Shown here piece after piece: positions 30,595-39,931 of a stretch of DNA of 64,000 bases (the first letter of the stretch is position 1; each line of letters starts with the position of its first letter). The stretch lies in assembly GCF_021497885.1 (NCBI RefSeq), contig NZ_CP046523.1, positions 911,501-975,500 of the forward strand, in the 5' to 3' direction. A program made the position numbers and the translations under genes. A model generated the notes under the pieces. That model was not told where the DNA came from. It saw nothing but the letters and a program-made list of their open reading frames with translations, and made no database searches. The stretch comes from Streptococcus oralis (GTDB taxonomy: Bacteria; Bacillota; Bacilli; Lactobacillales; Streptococcaceae).

Positions 30595-32010
30595 GGCTCT
30601 TTGTCAACTGTAGTGGGTTGATAAAAAGTTACAGCCTGGAGAGGACCAAATTGGTTCTCTCCTTTTTGATATTCAAAGAGCGATGAGGATTCTCGTTTTA
30701 AAATTTTCAAAGTTCCGGAAGCCAAAAGCATTTCGCTTAATGACTTTGATGAGGATATTTGTGGTCTCAAGTTTTGCTTTTGAGTAGGGAAGTACAAGTG
30801 CATTAATGATCTTATCCTGATCTCTCAAAAAGGTCCTAAAAATGGTCTGGAAGATTGGATTGACAGAAGAAATAGTTTCCTTGATTAATTCAAAGAAATA
30901 ATCAGCGTGCTTCTCTTGAAAATGAAAGAGTAAAAGCTGATAGAGTTCATAGTGATCTCTAAGATCTTGAGAGTAAGAGAGAAGTTTTTCGAGAATCTCT
31001 TTATTGGTTAAATGCGACTGAAATGTTGGACGATAAAATCGTTTACTGCTCAGCGTATAGTTATCCTGTTGAATGAGTTTCCAGTAACGTTTCAGTGCTT
31101 TATATTCGTGCGATCTTCTATCAAACTGATTCATAATTTGGATGCGTACGCGATTCATTGCTCGGCTGAGATGCTGGATAATATAAAAACGATCGAGAAC
31201 GATTTTAGCATTTGGAAAAAATTTTCTAGCAATATCGTAGTAGGGACTAAACATGTCCATGGTAATGACTTTCACGCGACTTCTTACCTGTCTAGAATAC
31301 CGAAGGAAATGATTGCGAATAGTTGCTTGAGTCCGTCCATCTAAGATAGCTAGGATCTTTCTTGTATCGTAGTCCTGTGCAATAAAGCTCATCTTTCCTT
31401 TCTTGAAGCTATATTCATCCCAACTCATGTGTTCTGGAAGGTGGTTAAGATCAGTCTTAAATTTGAATTTATGTAACTGACGAATGACTGTAGAAGTGGA
31501 GACAGATAAACTTTCGGCGATAGCTGTCATAGGGACTTTCTCGATTAATTTTTGAGTGATTTTCTGGTTGACGATCGTTGAGATTTGGTGGTTCTTTTTG
31601 ACTAAGGAAGTCTCTGCGACAGCTATTTTTCCGCATACTTTACAACGAAAACGGCGTTTTCTCAATCGAATGAGAGTTTTGTAGCCCGCACACTCTAGAT
31701 AGGGAATTTTAGATTCTTTTTGGAAGTCATATTTAGCCATTTGTCCTTGACAGTCGAGACACTTAGGAGCAGGATAATCTAGCTTAGCGATGATTTCTTT
31801 ATGTGTTTTAGAATCCAGATAATTCAAGATTATAATGTTCTTGTCTTTAATTCCGAGTAAGTTTGTGATAAAATTTAATTGTTCCATAAGATTCTTTCTA
31901 ATGATGGTTTGGTCACTTTTCATTATAGGTCTTATGGGACTTTTTTTCTACAACAAAATAGGCTCCATAATTCCTATGGTAGTTTTACCCACTACAGAAA
32001 TTATAGAGCC
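30595..32010. mobile_element. ISL3-family insertion sequence, IS1167-like
   Basis: The 1,416-bp element has imperfect terminal inverted repeats. The left end begins GGCTCTTTGTC with CTGTAGTGGGT; the right end, read inwards, begins GGCTCTATAATTT with CTGTAGTGGGT. It is flanked by a perfect 8-bp target duplication AGAAATAA (30587-30594 and 32011-32018), the size expected for ISL3. The left duplication includes the esaA stop codon. The insertion separates esaA from its terminator at 32026 and from essA. Confidence 0.95.
30673..31887 (-). CDS. ISL3-family transposase, last residues frameshifted
   Basis: 404 residues starting MEQLNFITNLLGIKD. It has the ISL3 zinc finger (CLDCQ...CKVC), a helix-turn-helix around VSTSTVIRQLHKF and the DDE segments MSWDEYSF, ITMDMFSPYY and AKLETTNILIK. 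Compared with IS1167 transposase as I remember it, the tail stops early at RILIAL. The expected ending, NIKKERTNLVLSRL, is encoded in another frame and closes at a TAA at 30629. A two-base insertion near 30675 explains this. Whether it is still active is uncertain. I used the internal ATG at 31887; the frame is open to 31923. Confidence 0.9.
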   Translation of the reverse strand: MEQLNFITNLLGIKDKNIIILNYLDSKTHKEIIAKLDYPAPKCLDCQGQMAKYDFQKESKIPYLECAGYKTLIRLRKRRFRCKVCGKIAVAETSLVKKNHQISTIVNQKITQKLIEKVPMTAIAESLSVSTSTVIRQLHKFKFKTDLNHLPEHMSWDEYSFKKGKMSFIAQDYDTRKILAILDGRTQATIRNHFLRYSRQVRSRVKVITMDMFSPYYDIARKFFPNAKIVLDRFYIIQHLSRAMNRVRIQIMNQFDRRSHEYKALKRYWKLIQQDNYTLSSKRFYRPTFQSHLTNKEILEKLLSYSQDLRDHYELYQLLLFHFQEKHADYFFELIKETISSVNPIFQTIFRTFLRDQDKIINALVLPYSKAKLETTNILIKVIKRNAFGFRNFENFKTRILIAL

Positions 32011-32025
32011 AGAAATAATCAAGGT

Positions 32026-32048
32026 AAGGATCCGTAAGGATCCTTTTT
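32026..32048 (+). terminator. Terminator of the esxA-esaA transcript, displaced by the IS
   Basis: AAGGATCC (32026-32033), GTAA loop, GGATCCTT (32038-32045), then T. Before the insertion it would have started about 10 bases after the esaA stop. Confidence 0.75.
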
Positions 32049-32054
32049 GTTTTC

Positions 32055-32083
32055 TTGTGAGATGGTGTGATTTGTAGTATAAT
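32055..32083 (+). promoter_or_regulatory. essA promoter
   Basis: TTGTGA at 32055-32060 and a consensus TATAAT at 32078-32083 with exactly 17 bases between. It lies outside the IS and after the esaA terminator, so essA-esaB-essB-essC has its own start and should survive the insertion. Confidence 0.8.
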
Positions 32084-32116
32084 AAAGTTATCTTTACCAA
32101 GTGGGGAAGGAGATTT

Positions 32117-32602
32117 ATGAAGAAGGTTCAAGTCATTTTTAGTCTATTATTGTTGTGTCTTTTTCTTAACTCAGGTGATGTCCGAGCAGATGATGGAAGT
32201 CTTGAAATTAATAATCAAACCATCCATGATCAAGGGAACAGTCCTCAGACTACTAAGTCTAAGAATATTCCTGAATTATTTTTAGAAGATAGTGTGAAGA
32301 AAGAAAAACAGCTACAAAAAGCACAGCAAGAGAATGTTCATCAAGCGCAGTCCTCTCTTTTTACCGGGACTAAAGATACTAATAGTTTTCAGAGTCAGGA
32401 TAAGGTGACGCGTGGCTTGTTTCAAGCAGATTATAGAGCAGATGAAGCAATTTTGACTGGAGAGAGCACCTCTAACACTTCGCTACCTACTTGGCTATCT
32501 ATTTTAGGATTTGGAATAGGTCTACTTGGAGTGACCTATCTAGGTGTTTGGCTAGGTAGGAAGTACTCAAAAGTGCTTCGTTTTAAGAAGGAGAGTGTGT
32601 GA
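32117..32602 (+). CDS. essA: T7SS protein EssA
   Basis: 161 residues: an N-terminal hydrophobic signal or anchor (VQVIFSLLLLCLFLNSGDVRA), a polar helical middle, and a C-terminal transmembrane helix (LPTWLSILGFGIGLLGVTYLGVWLG) with a basic end. This and its place between esaA and esaB fit EssA, a membrane part of the Gram-positive type VII machine. GAAGGAG precedes the ATG and its stop overlaps the esaB start. Confidence 0.9.
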   Translation: MKKVQVIFSLLLLCLFLNSGDVRADDGSLEINNQTIHDQGNSPQTTKSKNIPELFLEDSVKKEKQLQKAQQENVHQAQSSLFTGTKDTNSFQSQDKVTRGLFQADYRADEAILTGESTSNTSLPTWLSILGFGIGLLGVTYLGVWLGRKYSKVLRFKKESV

Positions 32603-32850
32603 TGAAGACAATTACGGTTGGTATAAAATGGAGAGACCAAATATATGATTTGAAACTTCCAACGCAGGTTTCATTCAAGAGAGTAAAAGAGCTGATATGT
32701 GAGTCATTTTCAATGATGAACCAAGAGCTACCAAGTCACTTTGATCTTCAAGTGACTAATAAATCAATTGCCTTTTATGATGATGACCAGATAGCGGACT
32801 TTCCTTTAGGAAACGGAGATCAATTAGAAATTGTAGGGAGAAAGAAATGA
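32602..32850 (+). CDS. esaB: T7SS ubiquitin-like protein EsaB (YukD)
   Basis: 82 residues with the beta-grasp pattern of YukD: MKTITVGIKWRDQIYDLKLPTQVSFKRVKELI, ending DDDQIADFPLGNGDQLEIVG. It lacks a C-terminal diglycine, as in the family, so it is not a conjugated modifier. EsaB is a cytoplasmic component of the machine. The start overlaps the essA TGA and the stop overlaps the essB ATG. Confidence 0.93.
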   Translation: MKTITVGIKWRDQIYDLKLPTQVSFKRVKELICESFSMMNQELPSHFDLQVTNKSIAFYDDDQIADFPLGNGDQLEIVGRKK

Positions 32851-34037
32851 AAGTACAAGAGACAAGTATCCAATCCAAGTGGTCGAAAGAGGCTGGTGAA
32901 CTAGAGATTAAGTTATCCGCTAATCAATTTCAACTGAATCGGATGAAGCAGTATCGATTCTTTTTAGAAAGCACGGCACATTTAGCTCAAGGAGCAGTGA
33001 AAGAAGAGGCAGAAGAGGTCGTTCGTCTTTCTTACCAAATTCCAGCAGGTTATCAGTCGATTCGAGAAGCTGTTGAAAATAAAGAAATCTTAGAACGCCT
33101 TCATCTTTTTCAAAAGTTACAATTCTTAAAAGAAACTGTCGATCAGCCTATGAAACCCTTTATTCACCCAGATAATCTGTTTGTGAGCGGGGAAAGTGTC
33201 CTTTTAGGACATAGAGGGATGACAGATAGTGTGGTTCCTTTTTCGCTCATGAAAGAGGACTTGTTAAAGCAATATAAGGCTTTAGCTGTGTTCATTTTAC
33301 AACCTAAGCTCAACTTTGAAGAGTTAATTGATAGTCTTACGACGGTAAAAAATGCTTTTGCGGAAACTCTTTTTAAAGCGGAGACTTTTGATGAAGTAGA
33401 CCATCTTATTAGTGAGCAGGCTCGTATCCAAGAAGAGAAGCGTCAAAAGGAAAAACTGCTTGTCTCGAAAAGGAACTATCAATTGTTTAAATGGGGTTCT
33501 TTAGGACTCGCAATTGTAACAGTTGCGATGGGGATTGCAACAGGTATTTATGCTTTTTATGTGGTGCCTAAGCAGGATAAAATCATTCAGGCTGAGACGA
33601 GTTACATTGCTAAGGATTATACGGCAGTGGTAGAAGGTCTTAAGTCAGAAGCTCCAAATAGTCTTCCGAAGGGAGTCCAGTATACACTTGCGGCTAGCTC
33701 GTTAGAGTTAGACAATCTTACTCAAGAACAAAAGGAAGCTGTATCTAGAAACTTGTCACAGAAATCTAGTGAGAATACTCTTTCTTATTGGATCTATATC
33801 GGCCGTGGAGAACTTGAAAAAGCACTTGATATTGCTCAAAATATTGGGGACATTCAGTATATTCTTCATGCTTATACGAAGCTCTATGATCAGGTCAATA
33901 CAGACAGTACGATGAGCGGAGCGAAAAAGCGAGAACTCCTTGAAAAGTATCAAAAAGAAATTGATAAGTTACAGGAACAATTAAACGGAAGTTCAAAGGC
34001 AAATAGTACATCAAAGGAGACTAAAAATGGCAACTAA
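32847..34037 (+). CDS. essB: T7SS membrane protein EssB (YukC)
   Basis: 396 residues with an N-terminal cytoplasmic pseudokinase-like domain (PFIHPDNLFVSGESVLLGHRG is the kinase-like strand pair). One transmembrane helix lies at about 214-238 (LGLAIVTVAMGIATGIYAFYV), followed by an extracellular helical domain and a Gln/Asn/Ser/Lys-rich tail. This is the EssB/YukC plan; it bridges EssC and the other membrane parts. ATGA overlap with esaB and an 11-base overlap with essC show tight coupling. Confidence 0.94.
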   Translation: MKVQETSIQSKWSKEAGELEIKLSANQFQLNRMKQYRFFLESTAHLAQGAVKEEAEEVVRLSYQIPAGYQSIREAVENKEILERLHLFQKLQFLKETVDQPMKPFIHPDNLFVSGESVLLGHRGMTDSVVPFSLMKEDLLKQYKALAVFILQPKLNFEELIDSLTTVKNAFAETLFKAETFDEVDHLISEQARIQEEKRQKEKLLVSKRNYQLFKWGSLGLAIVTVAMGIATGIYAFYVVPKQDKIIQAETSYIAKDYTAVVEGLKSEAPNSLPKGVQYTLAASSLELDNLTQEQKEAVSRNLSQKSSENTLSYWIYIGRGELEKALDIAQNIGDIQYILHAYTKLYDQVNTDSTMSGAKKRELLEKYQKEIDKLQEQLNGSSKANSTSKETKNGN

Positions 34038-37000
34038 GGGCAAACAAGCGACTTGGAGTCAAAAGCTGTCAGATGAAGAGGTTCTTTGGCATGTGTTTTC
34101 GTTTAAAGAATGCTTTGAGTACAAAGAGTTGACTGAAAGGGCCTACTCAATCAATATTGGAGAAAGTCATATCTCAATTACTGAAAGTGGTCTTGAAAAG
34201 GACGGAATCCCTTGGGCTGGTCAGGAGGAGGAAAGTCTGGTAGCCATTCCACATGAACAGATTCAGATCCATTCCTTTACCTATCCTAAGCAGGACTTAC
34301 TCTTTTCTAAGGAGAAGAAAGCAGATGTTTGCCTTGAAAGTCAAGCTCTCCTTTACCTGAAGGTTAAGGAGAATACCTATCATCTCTCTGGATCATCTAA
34401 TGGAGCTAAGGTTTATCTAAATGGACAAATTCTAGAGGAAGTTGATGCCTCTATTCAGGTAGGGGATGTTTTGGTGGTGGACTGCTTTCTTTTCTCATTT
34501 CGAGAACATCAGATCCATTTCCTGCCCTTGAGCAGACAGTACACTATCCAATCTGATCATTTGTTTGAAGAGCCTTATCAAGCTGAGTTTCCATATGAGT
34601 TTCCTAATTATCGTAGAAGTCCACGCATTTATCTAAAAGAGCCTGAGGATAAGGTGGAAATCAATTCACCAGCGCCAGAAGAAAAACTTAGACGTGGTGA
34701 GCTATGGCGTGCGATCGTACCGCCTGTTGGAATGGTGGTGATTAGCGGAGCATCTAGTGTCTTTATGCAGGGAAATGCCTTGCTTATGATGGGAATGGCC
34801 AGTGCCAGTCTCTTGACAGCTGGATTTTCAGTATCGAGCTATTTTACCAACAAAAAGGAAGTCAAAGAGAAGAATCAGAAAAGAAACGATGATTATCAAG
34901 AGTATCTCTTAGAGACAGGAAGCCAATTGAGTCGTCTAAAGGCGGAACAAAAGAAAGCCTTGACATATAATTTTCCATCGGTTGATGAATTAGTGGATTT
35001 AGTAGAAAGTTACAACCCACGGATTTATGAGAAGATGGTGACAAATGATGACTTTCTAAAGGTTCATTTGGGAACTGGAACGATTGATTCTAGTTATTCC
35101 TTACGTTTTCAACCAACCAATCGCAAGGAAGACTGGAGCCGCTTTGTCGAGAAAAAACTGGTACAACCTCATATAAAATTAGAGGATGCGCCTATTGTCC
35201 TCTCTCTACGTGATCAGGCTTTGGGATTAGCGGGAGTAGCTCCTGTCTTACGAGTAGCAGTTCAAACGCTATTGTTTCAGATTGCGGCGCTCCATTCCTA
35301 TCATGATGTAGAGTTTGTGACCTTGGTCTCCCAAGAGGAATACGAGAATCACTGGCGAGAATGGCGCTGGTTGCCTCATGCGCAAATGCGGAGTCTCAAT
35401 CTACGGGGACTTATTCATGATGACCAGACCAGGGACATGATCTTGACCTCTTTTTACCAGATGTTAGTCAAGCGTCGTCAGGTCGTTCGGGAACAAAAGC
35501 AGGAGCAAATCTTCTCGCCGCACTATGTCTTGACGATTTTGGATGAGTCATGGCTGTCAGGACATGGGCTCAATGAATTTCTGGCAGAGGATATGAACCA
35601 GTATGGGGTGACGGTTATCTGGGGTAAGGAAAGCCTCAATATGTTGCCTGAGACGGTGACGGCAGTGGTTGATTACCAAAATGGAGAAACAGCCAAGCTC
35701 GTCAATAATCATCATATCTATGTCAACCAAGATTTTAAGCCTAATCGTCTGCCTCAAAATGGAAAACTTGAAGAAGCAATTTACCGTTTGGCCAATCTCA
35801 ATCATATCGAAGTGGAGAAAAACTCGATTCCAGATACGATTTCCTTTATGGAACTCTACGGTGTTAAGCAGGTCGAGGAATTGGATGTGGAGAAACGCTG
35901 GCAGGCGGCGGATGCATCTAAGTCTCTCGCTGTACCTCTAGGTGTTCGAGGGAAGGATGATATTGTGCTGCTCAACCTTCATGAGCGTGCCCATGGTCCA
36001 CACGGACTAGTTGCAGGGACTACCGGCTCTGGTAAGTCTGAGATTGTGCAGAGCTATATTCTGTCTCTAGCTGTTAACTTTGCGCCAGAAGATGTTGGAT
36101 TTCTTCCGATTGACTTCAAAGGGGGAGGAATGGCCAATCTCTTTGCCAAGCTGCCTCACTTGATGGGTGCTATTACCAACTTGGATGGAGCTGGGACGGC
36201 TCGTGCGCTGAAGAGTATTCGTGCGGAACTTCAAAAGCGTCAGCTTCTCTTTGGGAAATTCGGTGTCAACCATATCAATGGCTATACCAAGCTCTATAAA
36301 AAAGGGAAGGCACTTAGCGATCCAGAGGAGAAAAAGACCTATCCGACAGAGCCTTTACCCCATCTTTTCCTAATCTCAGATGAGTTTGCGGAGTTGAAGC
36401 AAAATGAACCAGAGTTTATGGCAGAACTCGTCTCCACGGCACGTATCGGACGTTCCCTAGGGGTTCACCTGATCCTTGCGACTCAAAAGCCATCTGGAGT
36501 GGTGGATGAGCAGATCTGGTCTAATTCTCGCTTTAAGCTGGCGCTCAAGGTTGCCGATCCTTCAGACTCAAATGAGATTATCAAAACGCCAGATGCGGCT
36601 AGTATCACTCAGCCTGGTCGTGCTTATCTTCAGGTCGGAAACAATGAAATCTATGAACTCTTCCAGTCAGCATGGAGTGGAGCGGATTATCAGCCTTATA
36701 GTGATGAAGGTAATCAAGTAGATGAACGGATTTGGTTAGTGAATCAACTAGGGCAGAGCGAACTCTTGATTGACGGAAATGACGGGGATTACTCGGTTGA
36801 AGAGACACAAGAGCGGGAGACAGAGCTTGAAGCTGTGATTGATTATATCAATAAGGAAACGGAGCGTCTGCAAGTCATCCTCCCTGAAAAGCCATGGTTA
36901 CCACCTCTTGGAGAGGAGCTAGTAGGAGCGGCAATTGACCGTCAGGCAGAGTGGACAACACCACGTCAACTCTCCATTCCACTAGGCATGCTGGATCTGC

Positions 37001-38475
37001 CAAGTGCTCAAAAGCAGGAGGTCTACCACTTTGATATTGAGGAGTTGGGCAATACCGTCTTATATGGGTCCCCAGGCCTTGGAAAATCAACAGCTCTTCA
37101 AACTATCCTCATGAATCTGGCTCGTAGAAATACGCCTGAGCAAGTTCAGTTTAACCTTTTTGATTTTGGGACGAATGGTCTCTTACCAATTAGAGAGTTG
37201 CCACATGTGGCGGATCTGGTTCGACTAGATGAGGAAGAAAAGCTCCTCAAGTATCTGAAACGTCTGGATAGTCTTATGAAAGAGCGAAAAGCCCTCTTTA
37301 CAGAGGCTGGCGTGTCTAGTCTGTCACAGTATGAGCAAAAGACAGGTCAAGCTCTCCCTGTTCTTCTCAACTTCTTTGATGGCTATGACTCAGTACGGGA
37401 AAGCCCATTAGAGGAAATCATCGAGTCAGCTGTCAACCAGCTCCTACGTGAGGGAGCTAGTCTGGGTATTTATACTCTGATAACCGTACTCAGCACTAGT
37501 AGCTTGCGTTTACGGATGAGCTCGACGATTCCCAATGCTTTGAGCTTTTACTTAGTAGAAGAAGGAGCGCTTCGGACGGTTATGGGACGTGATGCCCTGC
37601 CAGGCCAGGAAATTGTCGGCCGTGCTCAGGTGAAACAGGAAGAAGTTCTAGAGTTACAAGTCTATCTGCCGATAGAAGGAAAAGACGATATCGACCGTCT
37701 TTCTCACTTAACAGCAGAAATCCAATCGATGAATCAGGACTGGCAAGGCTTACGTCCAGAAGCAGTACCTATGTTGCCAAGTAAGATTTCTACGAGTTTC
37801 TTTGAAGATCACGAGGAAGTTCAGGATATGTGGCAAAGAGGCGAGTTGCCAATTGGTTTTGACAAAGAAAGTACACACCCGGTTGGCTTTGTGCCAAAAC
37901 GAGACGGCTACTTTGAGCTTCTCTATGATACTATGCAGCAGCTAGAATATGGCGAAGCAGCGCTTCTGACAGGCTTAGAAAAAGTGCCTAGTCACATTAA
38001 AAAGTTCTTGGTGGATCCAACAGGAAACTACCATCAGTCGGAAGGGCTGTTCGACCAAGTATTTGTGGGCGAGGAAATCCCTGGTTTCTTTATGGATATG
38101 CAGTCTGAAGTGGATGCGCGCACGCCAGCTGATTTGGATTATCCTATCTACATCTTGATTCCAGAAGCACAAGCCCTCAGCAAGCTTATGAATCTTAAGA
38201 TGACAGAGGATGCCTTTAAGGCTCTCCTACACAAAGGAGGGACCGTTGGGCTCCACTTCATCTTTATGGGTGAGCTTCGTCAGATCGTTAATGGCTATAT
38301 GGAAGTGGATAAGATTCTGAAGGTTAATGTGCCTGCAGGCTGTATTGGTATTCGTTTCCAAGACCAGAATGTTGTATCCATTAAGAGTAGCTTCACAGAA
38401 TCGGTTGTTGGAGTGGATGAGTACAACTACTTCACTAGCCGGGATGGTTATCGTATCAAACTTATCAGTGAGTAA
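34027..38475 (+). CDS. essC: T7SS FtsK/SpoIIIE-type ATPase EssC
   Basis: 1,482 residues, the motor of the secretion system. Two FHA-like domains occupy the first 180 or so residues. A pair of transmembrane helices lies at about 230-275. Three ATPase domains follow: D1 with Walker A GTTGSGKSE near 665 and LFLISDEFAEL as Walker B, D2 with GSPGLGKST near 1015, and a degenerate D3. The C-terminus (SSFTESVVGVDEYNYFTSRDGYRIKL) is the variable part that in other species correlates with the effector set. That end is duplicated at 43,849-43,940. Confidence 0.97.
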   Translation: MATKGKQATWSQKLSDEEVLWHVFSFKECFEYKELTERAYSINIGESHISITESGLEKDGIPWAGQEEESLVAIPHEQIQIHSFTYPKQDLLFSKEKKADVCLESQALLYLKVKENTYHLSGSSNGAKVYLNGQILEEVDASIQVGDVLVVDCFLFSFREHQIHFLPLSRQYTIQSDHLFEEPYQAEFPYEFPNYRRSPRIYLKEPEDKVEINSPAPEEKLRRGELWRAIVPPVGMVVISGASSVFMQGNALLMMGMASASLLTAGFSVSSYFTNKKEVKEKNQKRNDDYQEYLLETGSQLSRLKAEQKKALTYNFPSVDELVDLVESYNPRIYEKMVTNDDFLKVHLGTGTIDSSYSLRFQPTNRKEDWSRFVEKKLVQPHIKLEDAPIVLSLRDQALGLAGVAPVLRVAVQTLLFQIAALHSYHDVEFVTLVSQEEYENHWREWRWLPHAQMRSLNLRGLIHDDQTRDMILTSFYQMLVKRRQVVREQKQEQIFSPHYVLTILDESWLSGHGLNEFLAEDMNQYGVTVIWGKESLNMLPETVTAVVDYQNGETAKLVNNHHIYVNQDFKPNRLPQNGKLEEAIYRLANLNHIEVEKNSIPDTISFMELYGVKQVEELDVEKRWQAADASKSLAVPLGVRGKDDIVLLNLHERAHGPHGLVAGTTGSGKSEIVQSYILSLAVNFAPEDVGFLPIDFKGGGMANLFAKLPHLMGAITNLDGAGTARALKSIRAELQKRQLLFGKFGVNHINGYTKLYKKGKALSDPEEKKTYPTEPLPHLFLISDEFAELKQNEPEFMAELVSTARIGRSLGVHLILATQKPSGVVDEQIWSNSRFKLALKVADPSDSNEIIKTPDAASITQPGRAYLQVGNNEIYELFQSAWSGADYQPYSDEGNQVDERIWLVNQLGQSELLIDGNDGDYSVEETQERETELEAVIDYINKETERLQVILPEKPWLPPLGEELVGAAIDRQAEWTTPRQLSIPLGMLDLPSAQKQEVYHFDIEELGNTVLYGSPGLGKSTALQTILMNLARRNTPEQVQFNLFDFGTNGLLPIRELPHVADLVRLDEEEKLLKYLKRLDSLMKERKALFTEAGVSSLSQYEQKTGQALPVLLNFFDGYDSVRESPLEEIIESAVNQLLREGASLGIYTLITVLSTSSLRLRMSSTIPNALSFYLVEEGALRTVMGRDALPGQEIVGRAQVKQEEVLELQVYLPIEGKDDIDRLSHLTAEIQSMNQDWQGLRPEAVPMLPSKISTSFFEDHEEVQDMWQRGELPIGFDKESTHPVGFVPKRDGYFELLYDTMQQLEYGEAALLTGLEKVPSHIKKFLVDPTGNYHQSEGLFDQVFVGEEIPGFFMDMQSEVDARTPADLDYPIYILIPEAQALSKLMNLKMTEDAFKALLHKGGTVGLHFIFMGELRQIVNGYMEVDKILKVNVPAGCIGIRFQDQNVVSIKSSFTESVVGVDEYNYFTSRDGYRIKLISE

Positions 38476-38505
38476 AAGCGAGTCATTTGGCTTGCTTTTA
38501 TTTTT
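38474..38505 (+). terminator. Terminator after essC
   Basis: AAAAGCGAG pairs with CTTGCTTTT with one G-T wobble, followed by ATTTTT, overlapping the essC stop. A better-paired copy is at 43,939-43,970. Confidence 0.7.
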
Positions 38506-38543
38506 AGGGTACTTTCCCAATCCTTATGGTAAAACATCAGAAT

Positions 38544-38555
38544 TTTTGATATAAT
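38544..38555 (+). promoter_or_regulatory. Promoter of the first effector operon (extended -10)
   Basis: TGATATAAT with a TG one base before TATAAT (38550-38555), preceded by T-rich sequence and without a clear -35. The first gene starts 27 bases downstream behind GGAGGAG. An identical promoter region is at 43,991-44,010. Confidence 0.7.
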
Positions 38556-38581
38556 CAGAGAAAAAATGGAGGAGTTTATGT

Positions 38582-38983
38582 ATGGGACGATACGATAGTG
38601 CTATTGCGAATTGTCATGCGCAAATTCGTTGGATCCGTTTGGATATACGTACTTATGAGGATAAGATAAGACGGTTGGAATCTGCGAATGATCGTATTCA
38701 GAGTCAGATGGATGTTGTTAGTAAAAACAAGACTTCTGCGAGTGATTTGAATAAGCACTCTACAACTGATTTCAAGGGAACCCGTCGGGAAGATTTTGAT
38801 AAAACGTTAGCAGGAATTTCCGATGCGATTACAACTTGGTTGACAGATACAGAAATGAATTGTAAGAGTATTCGCTTTAAAATATCAGAATATAATGGGA
38901 ATATTGAAGATTGCCAGACCAAAATTAATAGTCTGAATAGCCAGATTGAATACTATCATCGCTTGAATAGGGAGGAGGACTAG
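38582..38983 (+). CDS. LXG-associated small helical protein (DUF5082/YwqH-like)
   Basis: 133 residues, almost entirely helical and charged, with two long coiled-coil segments around a central TTDFKGTRREDFDKTL turn. The FKGxRRxxFD motif is shared with the paralogue at 44,049 and is the WXG-like turn of YwqH/DUF5082 proteins. Such proteins sit ahead of LXG toxins and, with the next gene's product, bind the LXG domain and take it to the secretion machine (Lap proteins in S. intermedius). It is first in the operon. Confidence 0.85.
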   Translation: MGRYDSAIANCHAQIRWIRLDIRTYEDKIRRLESANDRIQSQMDVVSKNKTSASDLNKHSTTDFKGTRREDFDKTLAGISDAITTWLTDTEMNCKSIRFKISEYNGNIEDCQTKINSLNSQIEYYHRLNREED

Positions 38984-38984
38984 T

Positions 38985-39278
38985 ATGTCAGGTCAAGCAG
39001 AAATATATGTCCAAACAGAAGAATGGGCTGGACAGGTCGGACGTTATCATTCGGGTGTTGCCTCTGTTCGTCCACTATCTACTCTTCCTTTTTCCTATAC
39101 AGATTTGTCTCCTTTTAAGAACTTTAATCAAGCTATTCAGAATTTAAATACATCTGTCATAAAATATCGAACTTATGTGAATTCTCAATCCTCTAATATG
39201 CTTAGGGTTTCTGAGAATAAGTTGTTGGATGATCGTTCAGGAGCCGATGGATTTCAAGATGGGATTAGATTAAAATGA
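38985..39278 (+). CDS. LXG-associated small helical protein (YwqI/TIGR04197-like)
   Basis: 97 residues in the WXG100 size class, helical in its second half, without a clear WXG. The YTDLSPFKNFNQAIQNLNTSVIKYRTYV segment and the late D-D pattern (LLDDRSGADGF) place it with YwqI/TIGR04197-type partners of LXG toxins. It lies one base after the previous gene and overlaps the next by ATGA. It is probably cosecreted or a targeting partner. Confidence 0.78.
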   Translation: MSGQAEIYVQTEEWAGQVGRYHSGVASVRPLSTLPFSYTDLSPFKNFNQAIQNLNTSVIKYRTYVNSQSSNMLRVSENKLLDDRSGADGFQDGIRLK

Positions 39279-39931
39279 AGACAGCAGAACAAATTTGGAA
39301 AGAGTATTGTGACGGTAATACGGCATTTCCCACTACAGATTTTTTACATCAGATAGCTTTTATTTTAAAAAATCGTCCAGAGGTATTGGGCGCAATCGTA
39401 AAAGCTTTTTTGGATAAAAAGCCAAACTATATTTATCATCCGCGGATTGGCGCTGATATTGAAGTGACTTTTTTACCGAAAGAAGTGTATATTTGTCGGA
39501 ACGAGACAGATATTATGCTAGCTAAAAGTGAATTTGTCCATTTTTTAGATGGGGTTGATAAGGTTTATAGTGACATTCTTCCCTTGGGCACATTGGTTGA
39601 GATTGACAAGGAGCAGCTATCTCAAGAGTTAGTAGTGTCACTTTTAGGCGATGAGCCACTTTATGTCATGATTATGGGGCGAAAAGTCGTTTTCGACGGA
39701 GCTTATGTGGATTATTTAGCACAGTTCTGGCCACTTGGTCTTCAAGCAGAGCTTCCACCGATGGCGATTCATAAGACCATGATCAAACGAATTATCGCTC
39801 AGGGTTATGCGGAATCAGAAAAAGAAAGTTCCTATGTGGGTCAATTACGGGAAATATTGATGAAAACAGCTATTCCTTCCCACTTTTATCTACGATTACA
39901 GGAGGAGTTAGACGATGAAAATCAAGCGTAA
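39275..39931 (+). CDS. DUF4176-containing protein, likely LXG effector chaperone
   Basis: 218 residues. The central part (VDKVYSDILPLGTLVEIDKEQL through VVFDGAYVDYLAQFWPLG and IAQGYAESEKE) is a DUF4176 domain. N-terminal helices and a C-terminal helix extend it beyond the minimal 98-residue DUF4176 proteins nearby. DUF4176 genes are regularly next to LXG toxins and are proposed cytoplasmic chaperones. It overlaps the LXG gene by 17 bases, so the two are translated together. It has a divergent parallel at 44,783. Confidence 0.78.
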   Translation: MKTAEQIWKEYCDGNTAFPTTDFLHQIAFILKNRPEVLGAIVKAFLDKKPNYIYHPRIGADIEVTFLPKEVYICRNETDIMLAKSEFVHFLDGVDKVYSDILPLGTLVEIDKEQLSQELVVSLLGDEPLYVMIMGRKVVFDGAYVDYLAQFWPLGLQAELPPMAIHKTMIKRIIAQGYAESEKESSYVGQLREILMKTAIPSHFYLRLQEELDDENQA

